64,000 nucleotides of DNA from Saccharopolyspora gloriosae (GCF_014203325.1 NZ_JACHIV010000001.1:62001-126000); one strand, 5' to 3'; positions 39,554 through 47,641 are shown, counted from the stretch's first letter. Made by a program: numbers and translations. Notes: generated by a model from the letters alone, not told the origin.

Positions 39554-39789
39554 CGGGCCACCTCCCGCAGCAGGCGCGGGGCGGGGACGCGGTCACCCAG
39601 GTGCTCGACGGCGAGCATCACGCCCTTCAGCAGCACGATCACGGCGAACGCGGCGAGGGCGGTGGTGCGCACCAGCCCTGAGGCCAGTGACAGCGCTACC
39701 AACAGCACGGCGGGCAGCACGCCCCACCGCAACGCCTGGAACGTCACCCGCACGGGCGGACTCACGATCCGGAACAGGCGCACTAGCAT
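39550..39789 (-). CDS. Small two-helix membrane protein, Spd-like
   Basis: A 79-residue protein with two hydrophobic stretches (WGVLPAVLLVALSLASGL and TTALAAFAVIVLLKGVML) and a charged end. It overlaps the following DUF2637-like gene by 4 bp. Size and place match small spread (Spd) proteins of Streptomyces plasmids. No specific family is recognised. Confidence 0.6.
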   Translation of the reverse strand: MLVRLFRIVSPPVRVTFQALRWGVLPAVLLVALSLASGLVRTTALAAFAVIVLLKGVMLAVEHLGDRVPAPRLLREVAR

Positions 39790-39875
39790 CGGAATCCTCC
39801 TGATTGATCACGAGATGGGTTGGGAGCCCCGGCCCAGCGCGGTTCTTGGCGGGATTGGCTGGGCCGGGGGCACCG

Positions 39876-40304
39876 CTAGCGGGAGTGGCGGCGCAGCGCG
39901 TCGCGCACGATCAGGTCGTGGTCGAACGCCAGACGGCGGGACAGCGCGATCTCGACGGGCATCCAGCGCGCGTCTCGCGCGTCGTCTCCGGCGGTGGCCT
40001 GCGGCATGGTCGGCAGCAGCGCGGTGAAGGCCACAGAGATCACTCGGCCGCGCGGGTCGCGCTCGGGCTCGTCGTAGACGCCGACCTGGTCCAGGTGCCC
40101 GGTGGTCAGGCCGGTCTCTTCGGTCAGCTCGCGGCGGGCGGCGGTGATGAACCGCTCCCCGTTGTCGACATAGCCACCCGGAAGCGCCCAGTGCCCCGCG
40201 AACGGCGTCCAACCCCTGCGGATGAGCAGCACGTGTCGCACTCCGCCGGACTCGGCGAACAGGACGATGTCGGTGGTCAGGCTGGCGTTGGTGATCTCAG
40301 ACAA
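39876..40304 (-). CDS. NUDIX hydrolase (first of two in the element)
   Basis: A 142-residue hydrolase with the Nudix box GGYVDNGERFITAARRELTE followed by ETGL (about 43-66), complete for Mg2+ binding. NUDIX enzymes cleave nucleoside diphosphate derivatives; the substrate here is unknown. NUDIX genes are common in AICEs next to regulators. Another unrelated-looking NUDIX gene is at 43018, in opposite orientation. Confidence 0.85.
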   Translation of the reverse strand: MSEITNASLTTDIVLFAESGGVRHVLLIRRGWTPFAGHWALPGGYVDNGERFITAARRELTEETGLTTGHLDQVGVYDEPERDPRGRVISVAFTALLPTMPQATAGDDARDARWMPVEIALSRRLAFDHDLIVRDALRRHSR

Positions 40305-40333
40305 AGCAGTGCCCTTTCGGCCGTAGTTCGGGT

Positions 40334-40516
40334 TCAGTCGAAGGTGATGTCGCCGGTGATGACTCCGGCTTGGATGCCGACCACGCCACCGCGGTTGACG
40401 TTCACGACGGTGCCGCCGGGTTCGGTGATCGCCAGGTCGTCACGGTGCTCGCCCCGGGCGAGGTCATCGGCGGTGTAGGTCCGGCCTCCGATGTGGACGG
40501 TGAAGTTCTTAGGCAT
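40334..40516 (-). CDS. Short beta-rich protein of unknown function
   Basis: A 60-residue ORF from ATG 40516: MPKNFTVHIGGRTYTADDLA at the start, NVNRGGVVGIQAGVITGDIT near the end. The terminal GxxxGxQxGxxxGDI pattern resembles the short glycine-spaced strand found at the N-terminus of the NACHT protein at 50550. It lies between NUDIX and a membrane gene with only short gaps, and has a GGAGGAG ribosome-binding site. No family is recognised. Confidence 0.55.
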   Translation of the reverse strand: MPKNFTVHIGGRTYTADDLARGEHRDDLAITEPGGTVVNVNRGGVVGIQAGVITGDITFD

Positions 40517-40539
40517 GGCTCCTCCTGGTGTTGCGGTGG

Positions 40540-41007
40540 TCAGAGAACGGCGGTGAGCAGGGCGGCCACAGCCAGCCACAGCCAGTGCCAGGACTGATCG
40601 AGCGCGTAAGCGCCGGTGCCCAAACTCGGGTTGTCGTCGCGACCGGTACGGGGTACGCCGAAGCGGTAGAACTCCCCGTTCCCGCACCACTCGGCGAGCG
40701 TCGCGAGCGTGAACCGGCGATCGGCCCAGTAGTGGGTGACCGCGCTGACCACCTGGCCGACGACGAACCCGGCCGGGCTGATCGGCAAGCCGAGCACCGC
40801 CCACAGCAGCGCGACCGTTCCGGCCGTGGCGGCGGTGTAGGACAGCACGTGCGCCGCACAGGAGAACCGCCCCAGCCAGTCCGGACGGCCCTTGTTCGCC
40901 GCCTGGTGCGAGGTCTGCAACCAGTGATCAGCGACGTGATGCGCCACCAGCAGCGCGGGCAGAACCGCAGCGAAGATCAGAGCGGGTTCGAGGTGCACGG
41001 CCATCAC
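40540..41007 (-). CDS. Polytopic membrane protein, DUF3307-like
   Basis: A 155-residue protein with about four hydrophobic helices. The conserved residues are in LVAHHVADHWLQTSHQAANK and VSAVTHYWADRRFTL. The paired HHxxDHxxQ and HxxxDRR pattern resembles DUF3307-type membrane proteins. Function is unknown. It overlaps the upstream small gene at 41004-41007 and is probably part of the same long operon. Confidence 0.6.
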   Translation of the reverse strand: MMAVHLEPALIFAAVLPALLVAHHVADHWLQTSHQAANKGRPDWLGRFSCAAHVLSYTAATAGTVALLWAVLGLPISPAGFVVGQVVSAVTHYWADRRFTLATLAEWCGNGEFYRFGVPRTGRDDNPSLGTGAYALDQSWHWLWLAVAALLTAVL

Positions 41008-41288
41008 GCGGCCTCCCCGTCCAGCTCCCCCGCCGGAACCTCGGCAGCAGCGGAAACCAGGCGCAACACCGAGTTCCCGACGCGCCGTTGGTAGCGACGC
41101 AGCCGGACCCGCTCACCTGAACCCAACTCCGACCAGACGAACGGCGCCACCAGCGGCTCCGGCGAACCCAACTCCTCGGCGACGACCGCCTCCCAGTGGT
41201 CCCGCACGTGCAGGCGGTCCCACTCAGGCAAAGCGGCCTCGCAAAAGGCCAGGTCAATTGCGGAAAAGTCGTAGTCGTGAGGGGACAT
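41004..41288 (-). CDS. Hypothetical protein, first gene of the AICE minus-strand operon
   Basis: A 94-residue acidic protein (MSPHDYDFSAIDLAFCEAAL; later WSELGSGERVRLRRYQRRVG). No family is recognised. It has a good ribosome-binding site (GAAGGAGG) and is the first gene of the long minus-strand operon that reaches down to int. The 22-bp palindrome lies about 35 bp upstream, so its promoter is probably controlled there. Confidence 0.6.
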   Translation of the reverse strand: MSPHDYDFSAIDLAFCEAALPEWDRLHVRDHWEAVVAEELGSPEPLVAPFVWSELGSGERVRLRRYQRRVGNSVLRLVSAAAEVPAGELDGEAA

Positions 41289-41321
41289 CCCTCAGCCTCC
41301 TTCCAAGCGATGTCGATAAAA

Positions 41322-41343
41322 GTAGCGCTACTAGTAGCGCTAC
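41322..41343. promoter_or_regulatory. 22-bp palindrome, candidate operator of the AICE operon
   Basis: GTAGCGCTAC occurs twice, separated by TA; each copy is itself a palindrome and the whole 22 bp is also one. It sits between the divergent minus-strand operon (start 41288) and the Xre gene (start 41453). A related GTAGTAGCG lies at about 41426, just before the Xre start. This is the form expected for an element repressor's operator. Confidence 0.6.
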
Positions 41344-41452
41344 ACAAGATCGACGATGCCGCTGAACCGAAGGTTCGCGTGCACAGGTGGGCTCTTGATC
41401 GGTTGAAGCGCTATGATTTGCGCTGGTAGTAGCGGGTTCGGGGGAGGCTTAC

Positions 41453-41830
41453 GTGGGCAAGCACTGGGACGCCGTAGCGACCGCCATCAACACCCGATTG
41501 GCCGAGTTGGACTTGACCCAGCGAGAGCTAGCGGAGCGGTCCGGTGTCAGCACGGCGACCCTGCGACAGCTCCAGAACAACTACGAGCCGCGCCGCCGGA
41601 GCCCGCGAACCTTGGCGGCGATCTCCGAAGGGCTCCGCTGGCCCGCTGATCACTTGGCCCAGGTGCTCGAAGGAGAAGTCTCGCGCGAAGACACCGGGAC
41701 TCTCCGGTCCGACGTCGCTCGCCTCTCCCATGAGCTGACCGATGCCCGCACCGAGATCGACGATCTCCGGGCGGAAGTTCGGCAGCTCGGCACCAAGTTG
41801 AGCGACATCGAAGCGCGCGACGCTCGCTGA
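41453..41830 (+). CDS. Xre-family regulator with C-terminal coiled coil
   Basis: A 125-residue protein. The N-terminal HTH is LTQRELAERSGVSTATLRQL (about 21-40), followed by a cro/C1-type third helix. The last 45 residues form a heptad-rich coiled coil (LSHELTDARTEIDDLRAEVR), likely for dimer formation. GTG 41453 has GGGGGAGG upstream. It faces the transfer/replication operon across the 22-bp palindrome and is the best candidate for the element's repressor. Confidence 0.82.
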   Translation: MGKHWDAVATAINTRLAELDLTQRELAERSGVSTATLRQLQNNYEPRRRSPRTLAAISEGLRWPADHLAQVLEGEVSREDTGTLRSDVARLSHELTDARTEIDDLRAEVRQLGTKLSDIEARDAR

Positions 41831-41862
41831 GCGCGCCCACAAGGAAAACGGAGTGCGCAACA

Positions 41863-42063
41863 TTAGCTGACCTCACCGAAGAAGGTCATCAAGGACTTGC
41901 CTGCGCTCCCAATTCCCCCCGCCACTGACGTCACGAAGTGGGCCGCCGCCACCGGGCTCTGGATGACCGTCGCGAGCGCCGCGAACAGGAACAGGACGCC
42001 GATCAGCTTCGAGAGCGGGCCGCCGCCGGCCTTCGGTGCTCCGGGGATTGCGTTCTTCGCCAT
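41863..42063 (-). CDS. Small single-pass membrane protein
   Basis: A 66-residue protein with a central hydrophobic stretch (LIGVLFLFAALATVIQSPVA) and Gly-rich ends. It has GGAGGCAGCA upstream of its start. It is convergent with the Xre gene and divergent from the XRE/NUDIX pair. No family is recognised; small membrane proteins at this place occur in related elements. Confidence 0.55.
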   Translation of the reverse strand: MAKNAIPGAPKAGGGPLSKLIGVLFLFAALATVIQSPVAAAHFVTSVAGGIGSAGKSLMTFFGEVS

Positions 42064-42266
42064 TGCTGCCTCCTAGGTCCGTCCGCACCGCGTATCGGTG
42101 CTGGTCTTTCCTTGCTGGCACCAATTTGACCGGGAACGCGCGGACGTTCCCACGGGTATTTGCTGGTCATTTGCAGACGTCCTGGGCGGGATATACCGTC
42201 CCAGCTGATCCCCCGAGGCGTCCCAAAACGCCCGGAGAACGTCCCGAAACGTCCCTTGGAGGTGTG

Positions 42267-43007
42267 GTGGCGAACGAGCGCCTGCGCGCAGCCACTCGCG
42301 CCGTCAACCTCACGATTGAGGAAGTCGCGAAGGCTGTCGACGTCGATCCGAAGACTGCCGAACGCTGGATCACGAAGGAACGGGTTCCACATCGGAAGAC
42401 CCGTCGCGAGGTCGCGGAACTGCTCAACGTCGCCGAGGTCCAGCTCTGGCCCTCGCTAGCGGATGACCTGCACACATCGCCCAGCGACAACACCGAGTTG
42501 GTGCACCTCTACCCATCCCGCTCGGCGGTGCCGTTCGCGCTGTGGACAGAGCTGATCGCTGGCGTGCGGGAACGCATGGAGGTGCTGGTCTTCTCCGGTC
42601 AGTTCCTCGTCGAGCAGCACGACATCCTTCCGCTGGTGAAGCAGAAAGCGGAGTCGGGCGCACATGTCCGCTTCGCCGTGGGAGATGAAACGTCCCCAGC
42701 CGTCATTCAGCGGGCCGTCGAGGAAGGCACGACCGGCGGCCTGGAAGGTCGTATTCAGCTGATGCGGCGGTACCTGAGCAAGGTCTCCAGCTTGCCGAAC
42801 GTTGAAGTCCGCACGCACGGAACGATCCTGTACAACTCGCTCTACCGCTTCGATGACCAGCTGCTCGTCAACGGGCACGCTTTCGGGGCGCTCGCCGGGG
42901 AGTGCCCCGTGATGCACCTGCGGAAGGTTCCCGACGGGCCGATGTGGGAGCACTACATGCAGTCCTTCGAGCGGGTCTGGAAAGAAGCCGAATCCGACAC
43001 GCTGTGA
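42267..43007 (+). CDS. XRE-type regulator with phospholipase-D-like C-terminal domain
   Basis: About 246 residues. An HTH at the N-terminus (LTIEEVAKAVDVDPKTAERW) is followed by a domain of about 165 residues (VPFALWTELIAGVRERMEVL, then FSGQFLVEQHDILPL and HGTILYNSLYRFDDQLLVNG). The HxxxxxxxxxxxDDQLLVN arrangement resembles a degenerate phospholipase-D-like sensor domain. GTG 42264 is an alternative start. A NUDIX gene follows after 10 bp; the pair with the HD gene recurs in actinomycete elements. The ligand is unknown. Confidence 0.7.
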   Translation: MANERLRAATRAVNLTIEEVAKAVDVDPKTAERWITKERVPHRKTRREVAELLNVAEVQLWPSLADDLHTSPSDNTELVHLYPSRSAVPFALWTELIAGVRERMEVLVFSGQFLVEQHDILPLVKQKAESGAHVRFAVGDETSPAVIQRAVEEGTTGGLEGRIQLMRRYLSKVSSLPNVEVRTHGTILYNSLYRFDDQLLVNGHAFGALAGECPVMHLRKVPDGPMWEHYMQSFERVWKEAESDTL

Positions 43008-43017
43008 GGAGAAGCCA

Positions 43018-43494
43018 GTGGCTCGCGTCGACTACTTCAACGACCCGGACGCGCCGAAGGCGAATTCGGTGGTCCCGTCCGTCACCGCGGTGATCCGCAA
43101 CGCCGCTGGCGAGGTGCTGTTGATCCACAAGGTCGACAACGACCTGTGGGCGCTGCCCGGCGGCGGCCATGACGCGGGGGAGTCCATCACGGACACCGTG
43201 GTGCGGGAAGTTCAGGAAGAGACCGGCCTGGACGTCGAGGTCATGCGGCTGGTCGGCACCTACACCGATCCGCGCCACGTCATGGCCTACACCGATGGCG
43301 AAGTGCGGCAACAGTTCTCGCTGTGCTTCGAAGCTCGCTGGACCGGCGGTCGGCCGCGGGAAGACGGCAGCGAAACCAAGGCGGTCCGCTGGGTCGCCCC
43401 AGCGGACCTCGATCAGCTGACCATTCACGCGTCGATGCGCCTGCGGATCGATCATGCCCTGGACGAGACCCGAACGCAGCCCTACTTGGGCTGA
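43018..43494 (+). CDS. NUDIX hydrolase (second, linked to XRE regulator)
   Basis: A 158-residue NUDIX enzyme with the box GGGHDAGESITDTVVREVQE followed by ETGL. The start is GTG 43018, behind AGGAGAAG, 10 bp after the XRE gene. The C-terminus overlaps the convergent HD-domain gene by 13 bp. The arrangement regulator-NUDIX-HD hydrolase suggests control of a nucleotide pool or signal by the element; the substrate is unknown. Confidence 0.87.
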   Translation: MARVDYFNDPDAPKANSVVPSVTAVIRNAAGEVLLIHKVDNDLWALPGGGHDAGESITDTVVREVQEETGLDVEVMRLVGTYTDPRHVMAYTDGEVRQQFSLCFEARWTGGRPREDGSETKAVRWVAPADLDQLTIHASMRLRIDHALDETRTQPYLG

Positions 43495-44033
43495 TCCTCG
43501 GCCAGCCGCCGTTCCGTGCGCGCCACGGCTTCAGCGAGCACCGGGCGTGCCTTGATCCAGGTGCGGTGCACGGGGTCATCTGGGGCGTACCGGCTCAGAA
43601 TCTCGTCGATCCGCCCGGAGTAGGTCAGCCGTTGGCCGGCGGGGCCGGTCGTGAGATCAGCGGTTACCAGGGCGTCGAGCAAGGCGGAGTCCTCGAACGG
43701 GAACTCTGCGAGTTCGTGGTCAAGTCCGCGTTCGGCTGCTTCGAACCGGGCGCCGGAGTGGTGCGCCACGAGGTTCACGATGCGCTCCGGCCACTGCTGT
43801 TCCCGCAGGTATCGGGCACCGTCCAGCGGGTGGAAGCGGGTATGCCCGACCTCCTCGGCATATCCGATGTCGTGCAGCCAGGCCGCCGCGATCAGCGTGT
43901 CGCGGTCCTCGGGAGGCAGCGCTTCCTGTAACTCCGTCGCGCGGGAGGCGACGGCTTGAACGTGCAGCCAGCGCCGGCCGAGCGGCGCGACGAAACGTTC
44001 GGCCGTCTCGGCAGCTTGCGGTACCAACTCCAT
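43482..44033 (-). CDS. HD-domain phosphohydrolase
   Basis: A 183-residue protein with metal ligands in RWLHVQAVASRA, AAWLHDIGYAEEVG (the HD pair) and NLVAHHSGARFEA. HD enzymes cut phosphate esters of nucleotides, sometimes signalling nucleotides. It is convergent with the NUDIX gene and overlaps its 3' end by 13 bp. The combination is conserved in several actinomycete elements, which points to a joint role. Confidence 0.82.
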   Translation of the reverse strand: MELVPQAAETAERFVAPLGRRWLHVQAVASRATELQEALPPEDRDTLIAAAWLHDIGYAEEVGHTRFHPLDGARYLREQQWPERIVNLVAHHSGARFEAAERGLDHELAEFPFEDSALLDALVTADLTTGPAGQRLTYSGRIDEILSRYAPDDPVHRTWIKARPVLAEAVARTERRLAEDQPK

Positions 44034-44148
44034 GCGTGCTCACGCTACCTTTCGATTCGTGCCCTGACGTGCACGTGACTGCGGTAGACCCCTGCCCAAG
44101 ACGCGCTCGGCATAGGGCTTCTCATGGCGCCCTGAGATCACCGGAGAG

Positions 44149-44406
44149 CTAGTTTCCCGGTCGGCGGGGGATGACGGGAGGGGCACAAGCAGCCTCACGC
44201 TCGCGGCGCTCGGCCATGCACCACTCCTGAAAGTCCTCATAAGTCGGGAACCGCCCCACCTGAATCCGCCGCAACGGCTCAGCTTCCCGAAGCTCCCCGG
44301 TCAGTCGCCGGACGTACTCCGTCCCGCCGTAGACCTGAACCTCCCGGCCGTGCGGCCACACGTACATCCACCCGCCGACCCCAACCACCCACGTACTGCG
44401 ATCCAC
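44149..44406 (-). CDS. Hypothetical protein
   Basis: About 85 residues if GTG 44406 is the start (MYVWPHGREVQVYGGTEYVR in the core, then VGRFPTYEDFQEWCMAERRE). The frame is open further to 44505, but that part is Pro/Trp-rich and translates the GGCCA repeats, so it is not taken as coding. No family is recognised. Divergent from the HTH gene at 44466. Confidence 0.45.
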   Translation of the reverse strand: MDRSTWVVGVGGWMYVWPHGREVQVYGGTEYVRRLTGELREAEPLRRIQVGRFPTYEDFQEWCMAERREREAACAPPVIPRRPGN

Positions 44407-44431
44407 CAGCCACCCCCAAAACGGACATTGA

Positions 44432-44475
44432 GGCCAAGTAGGCCAACTGTAAGGCCAATGAGGCCATGCAGGCCA
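44432..44475. repeat. Five phased AGGCCA repeats
   Basis: GGCCA starts at 44432, 44441, 44453, 44462 and 44471, that is with steps of 9, 12, 9 and 9 bases, each preceded by A or TA. The last two lie in or beside the start of the HTH gene. They may be binding sites for that protein or small iterons of a replication origin. Confidence 0.5.
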
Positions 44476-44708
44476 GAGAGGCAGCAGAGGACACGCCGCA
44501 GCCATACGTTCAGCACGTGACCAAGCGGCTGCTGTCCTCCGGCGAGCTGGCGAAGGAGCTAGGAATCTCCCGCCGCTCCATCAGCCGCTACGCCGACGAA
44601 GGTTTGATCTCGGTCGCGCTCGTGACTCCTGGGGGTCGCTACAAGTTTGATCTCGACGTTGTCCGCGCAGAACTTCGCAAGGCTGCGCAAGGGCGAGGCC
44701 ACGCTTAG
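44466..44708 (+). CDS. MerR-like helix-turn-helix protein
   Basis: An 80-residue protein with an HTH (LLSSGELAKELGISRRSISR, then YADEGLI) and a following wing (ALVTPGGRYKFDLDVVRAEL). This is the excisionase/MerR-type DNA-binding fold without an effector domain. Its start overlaps the AGGCCA repeats, so autoregulation is possible. It is a second Xis-like gene besides that at 32850. Confidence 0.75.
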   Translation: MQAREAAEDTPQPYVQHVTKRLLSSGELAKELGISRRSISRYADEGLISVALVTPGGRYKFDLDVVRAELRKAAQGRGHA

Positions 44709-44774
44709 GAAGTCGCGGCACGCTTAGTGGTGCCACCCTGTCGCTTTCGGTAGCGTTCGGAATACACTGCGTGC

Positions 44775-45014
44775 ATGGATATCGGCGTGGTCGTTGATCT
44801 TGCGGCAGGCACTGTTGCCCCTTTGTCCAGCGTGGTCGCGCTGCTGGTTGCCGCAAGCGCGACATTCGCAGCGAGATGGACGCCGAAAAATCCCGCCGAA
44901 TCACGAGACGACGTCGGTTTGGTCGAAATCGATGTTGATGATCCGCGCCAGGCTGAGGAGTTTGTAAAGGGCTACTTGCAGCGCCATCCTGTGAATCGGG
45001 GTTCGGCGAAATGA
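44775..45014 (+). CDS. Small membrane-anchored protein, first gene of a pair
   Basis: A 79-residue ORF: one N-terminal hydrophobic segment (APLSSVVALLVAASATFAAR) and an acidic tail (VEIDVDDPRQAEEFVKGYLQ). Not recognised. Its stop overlaps the next ORF as ATGA, which supports coding and a joint function. Base composition begins to fall towards A+T here relative to the AICE core. Confidence 0.5.
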   Translation: MDIGVVVDLAAGTVAPLSSVVALLVAASATFAARWTPKNPAESRDDVGLVEIDVDDPRQAEEFVKGYLQRHPVNRGSAK

Positions 45015-45442
45015 CTCAAGGCGTAAGTGGTTCGCAAATCGAGCAGAATGCGACAACCGCCCCTAAAGGGAAATACAATTCTTTTCCTGCTGCGGGAGTC
45101 GGGGGGTTTGGTAGCGGATCGGCGGTAGTTTCGTTGGCCCATTATATTGGCCTGCAAACCATGCTTGGGCAGGTTCTTGTTCTCCTGACGCCAGTCGTTA
45201 CTGTGCTCGGAAGCTCGGCATTTTTTCAGCTAAAGCTTCGGCTTGAGTGGTACAATGAACGATCTCAAGTAAAGCGGGCGCGAAAAACTTTGGAGGATCA
45301 GCTAAACTATCCGCACACTTCGGCATCCCACAAGCGCGAAATACAAAAGCTTCTCGAAAAGTTGGATCACTCTGAGGCTGAGAATGAATTTGCGCGAATC
45401 AAAGCGACAGGAAATGCTGGAGTTCGACGACTGTTGGATTGA
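45011..45442 (+). CDS. Membrane protein with coiled-coil tail, second gene of a pair
   Basis: A 143-residue protein of lower GC than the AICE core. One or two hydrophobic helices (GLQTMLGQVLVLLTPVVTVL) are followed by a charged helical tail (KREIQKLLEKLDHSEAENEF). The start overlaps the preceding small gene. No family is recognised. It is convergent with the pentapeptide-repeat gene. The pair looks like a cargo cassette. Confidence 0.5.
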   Translation: MTQGVSGSQIEQNATTAPKGKYNSFPAAGVGGFGSGSAVVSLAHYIGLQTMLGQVLVLLTPVVTVLGSSAFFQLKLRLEWYNERSQVKRARKTLEDQLNYPHTSASHKREIQKLLEKLDHSEAENEFARIKATGNAGVRRLLD

Positions 45443-45483
45443 GTCCGAGCGTTGGCCGGCGCTGATCGGCGTCGGAACAGTGA

Positions 45484-46911
45484 TCAATTCTCGACCCCTC
45501 TTGGTATCATAGCCATGAGAACTCTTTCGTAGTTATCTTCTATTTCGTTATCCACTAGTTGTGCCTCCCAGTTGGGAATTGAGCTCCACACTTCCCCTGT
45601 TGTTCTTGCGAACGCATATGAATCATGGAAATGCGCAAGCGAATGAAAGCGACAGCTGCCAAACCATGCCTCCCTGGGGATCTCCGAAGGATGCGCCGCT
45701 TTCGCGTCTAGAAACTGAGCTTGATCAAACGATGCATCCTTGTAAAAATCAACATGGGCAAACTTTGCACCCTCGCCGAAGTAGGCATTTCGAAATGATG
45801 CGTCGCCATGAAATGATGCCGATCGAAATATAGCCATCTCATTGAAAGTGGCGTCCCCGAAGTTTGCTCCATCAAAGAATTCGACGCTGGAAAAGTTGAC
45901 GCCGTCGAATACCGTGCCAGTGGACCAAAGTTCACCTTCAAAGCTGGCCCCCTTAAATGTTACCCCTCCGAAAAATCGTGACTCATCAAATGACGCCTCT
46001 CCTTTGAAGCGAGATCCAACAAAGTACGTGCCGCCGACGAAACGGGTTTCCCTGAACTGTGCAGATCGAACACAACATTGATCCATCGACCACTGAAACA
46101 ATGTAGCCTCAGACAAGTCGAGGTCAATGTCTTCCCAGAATTGGTTTCCTGAGTCTTTATCTTGCCGACTTGGCCGGATGTGCGAGCCAATCAGGCGCTG
46201 CACTGTCTGCCGCACCTGGATTTCTTGAATAGCTTCCTCGTCCTGGATTGCCAGTTCCGGCTTCGGCTGACGGCTCACGAAAGCAGCTAACCCTGGACTT
46301 TCCGTTTCAAAATACTGACCATCGAGTTCGAATATGCTCACCCGGGGGCGGATTTCCCTCTTGCGTTTCTCTTCAAGGTTTTCTATCGGACTGGTATCTC
46401 TTTCGAAGTTACTTGGAGAGAATGGCATTCGTAAATATGAACACATTAAGTCAACGATTGTCTGTCGGTGAATTGGATTCGCTTGTCCCAGTCTCTCTAG
46501 TGCATATAGACCCGCCATCCGAACCGGGGCCTTGTCTGATCCAAGTTGTTCAGCGGCGGCAGCGTAGAGCTCGGTGACCCGGCGCTCTGTGGCGTCATGT
46601 TCGGTGGCGACTGCGGTCCGGGCTTTCTGGGCGAGGTCAAGCTCCGTCGTGCGTTGTCGACGTGCGGCTAAAAACAGGGCAACGGCTCCACCTGTGCCGA
46701 CAACGATGCTTCCGGCTAGCTTGATGATCTCTAGCTGGATCTTGTCTTGCGCACTGCCGCCGCCGTAGAGGCTGAGAAGTAGCCAGACCGCGAGTGTCCC
46801 GACTACTAGCAAGACGGCAGCGCCAGCCCAGATCGACCAAGCAGGCATCACGGGCACGTGCTCGGGTTCGTCGTCCGTCACACGGCCGCGCTTCCGTAGG
46901 AAACTGAACAT
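45484..46911 (-). CDS. Membrane-anchored pentapeptide-repeat protein
   Basis: A 475-residue protein. Two N-terminal helices (about 25-50 and 63-86) are followed by a helical module (VTELYAAAAEQLGSDKAPVR, then LYALERLGQ). Pentapeptide repeats fill about residues 265-400, seen as successive A(D/N/S)F-type units such as DGANFGDATFNEMAIFRSAS. Such repeats form a right-handed quadrilateral helix; some bind topoisomerase, most have unknown partners. Codon use is lower in GC than neighbours, pointing to transfer. Confidence 0.8.
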   Translation of the reverse strand: MFSFLRKRGRVTDDEPEHVPVMPAWSIWAGAAVLLVVGTLAVWLLLSLYGGGSAQDKIQLEIIKLAGSIVVGTGGAVALFLAARRQRTTELDLAQKARTAVATEHDATERRVTELYAAAAEQLGSDKAPVRMAGLYALERLGQANPIHRQTIVDLMCSYLRMPFSPSNFERDTSPIENLEEKRKREIRPRVSIFELDGQYFETESPGLAAFVSRQPKPELAIQDEEAIQEIQVRQTVQRLIGSHIRPSRQDKDSGNQFWEDIDLDLSEATLFQWSMDQCCVRSAQFRETRFVGGTYFVGSRFKGEASFDESRFFGGVTFKGASFEGELWSTGTVFDGVNFSSVEFFDGANFGDATFNEMAIFRSASFHGDASFRNAYFGEGAKFAHVDFYKDASFDQAQFLDAKAAHPSEIPREAWFGSCRFHSLAHFHDSYAFARTTGEVWSSIPNWEAQLVDNEIEDNYERVLMAMIPRGVEN

Positions 46912-47641
46912 AAGTGGGAGCGTGCCAGACGATCACTAACCGCGGGCCATATTTTCACCGATCTAGTTCTGAGCTTTCGCTTGGCCTGCCGCTCAGCAGG
47001 GCTGCCCGGCATCGCGGGTTAGCCCGATGGTGCCGGTTGCGCTTACGGTTGCATTCGTTGGAGTTCGTCCGCGCTCGCGTCTGTGGGAGAAGTATCGCTC
47101 GTCAGTCACAACGACCACCGTGAACGTTATCGAACAGGACAGAGCTCGAAAGCGAGAGCCCGGAGGCTTGGCTGGGTAGTGTTAGTGCGGACGCATGATG
47201 GAGCGTCTGGTCAGTCGTTGGCCACATTGATCGATGCCACGAAGTTTTCGCACTTCAGAGCTCTGTGGGCGGTACTCTGTAAATAAGCCGCGGAAGCTTC
47301 GGAGATTCGAATCCTCGGCCCTGGTACACCCGGCGACGTGGGGAACGATTGTGCAGAGGCGGAGGACGACAGGCTAGGCCCACAGTCAGTCTCAGTTCTA
47401 GTCTCATCTGCTCGAATACGGGACCGTTCAGGCATGATCCCTGGCCAGCCTTTACGGACGTGCTGAACGGCCCCGCGCCAACCCGAGCCCGCGAAAGCGA
47501 GCGCCCTGAAAGGGGTGATGTCACATTATCTTCTTGCGAAAAAATGGATCCCGGCAGGTAGTCCCGCCGGGATCCATGGTGCTTAGTCGCCAGTTGGGAT
47601 CGCGCACTGAATCGTGAGAGCTGCGCAGGTTTTTCTGCTGA
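46912..47641. other. Non-coding stretch with a decayed tRNA-Tyr/att copy
   Basis: About 730 bp without a supported gene; short frames here have no ribosome-binding site or family match. At 47277-47330 is a damaged copy of the tRNA-Tyr 3' end: CTGTAAATAAGCCGCGGAAG, then GGAGATTCGAATCCTC. The sequence just before it (GGTACTCTGTAAAT) resembles that before the repeat at 50061 (GGCACTCTGTAAAT), as if it were the right end of an older element. Confidence 0.6.

Noticed and set aside
40334-40516. Idea that the 60-residue protein is an effector-domain partner of the NACHT protein
   Set aside because: The shared glycine-spaced pattern is short, the genes are 10 kb apart and belong to different element layers.
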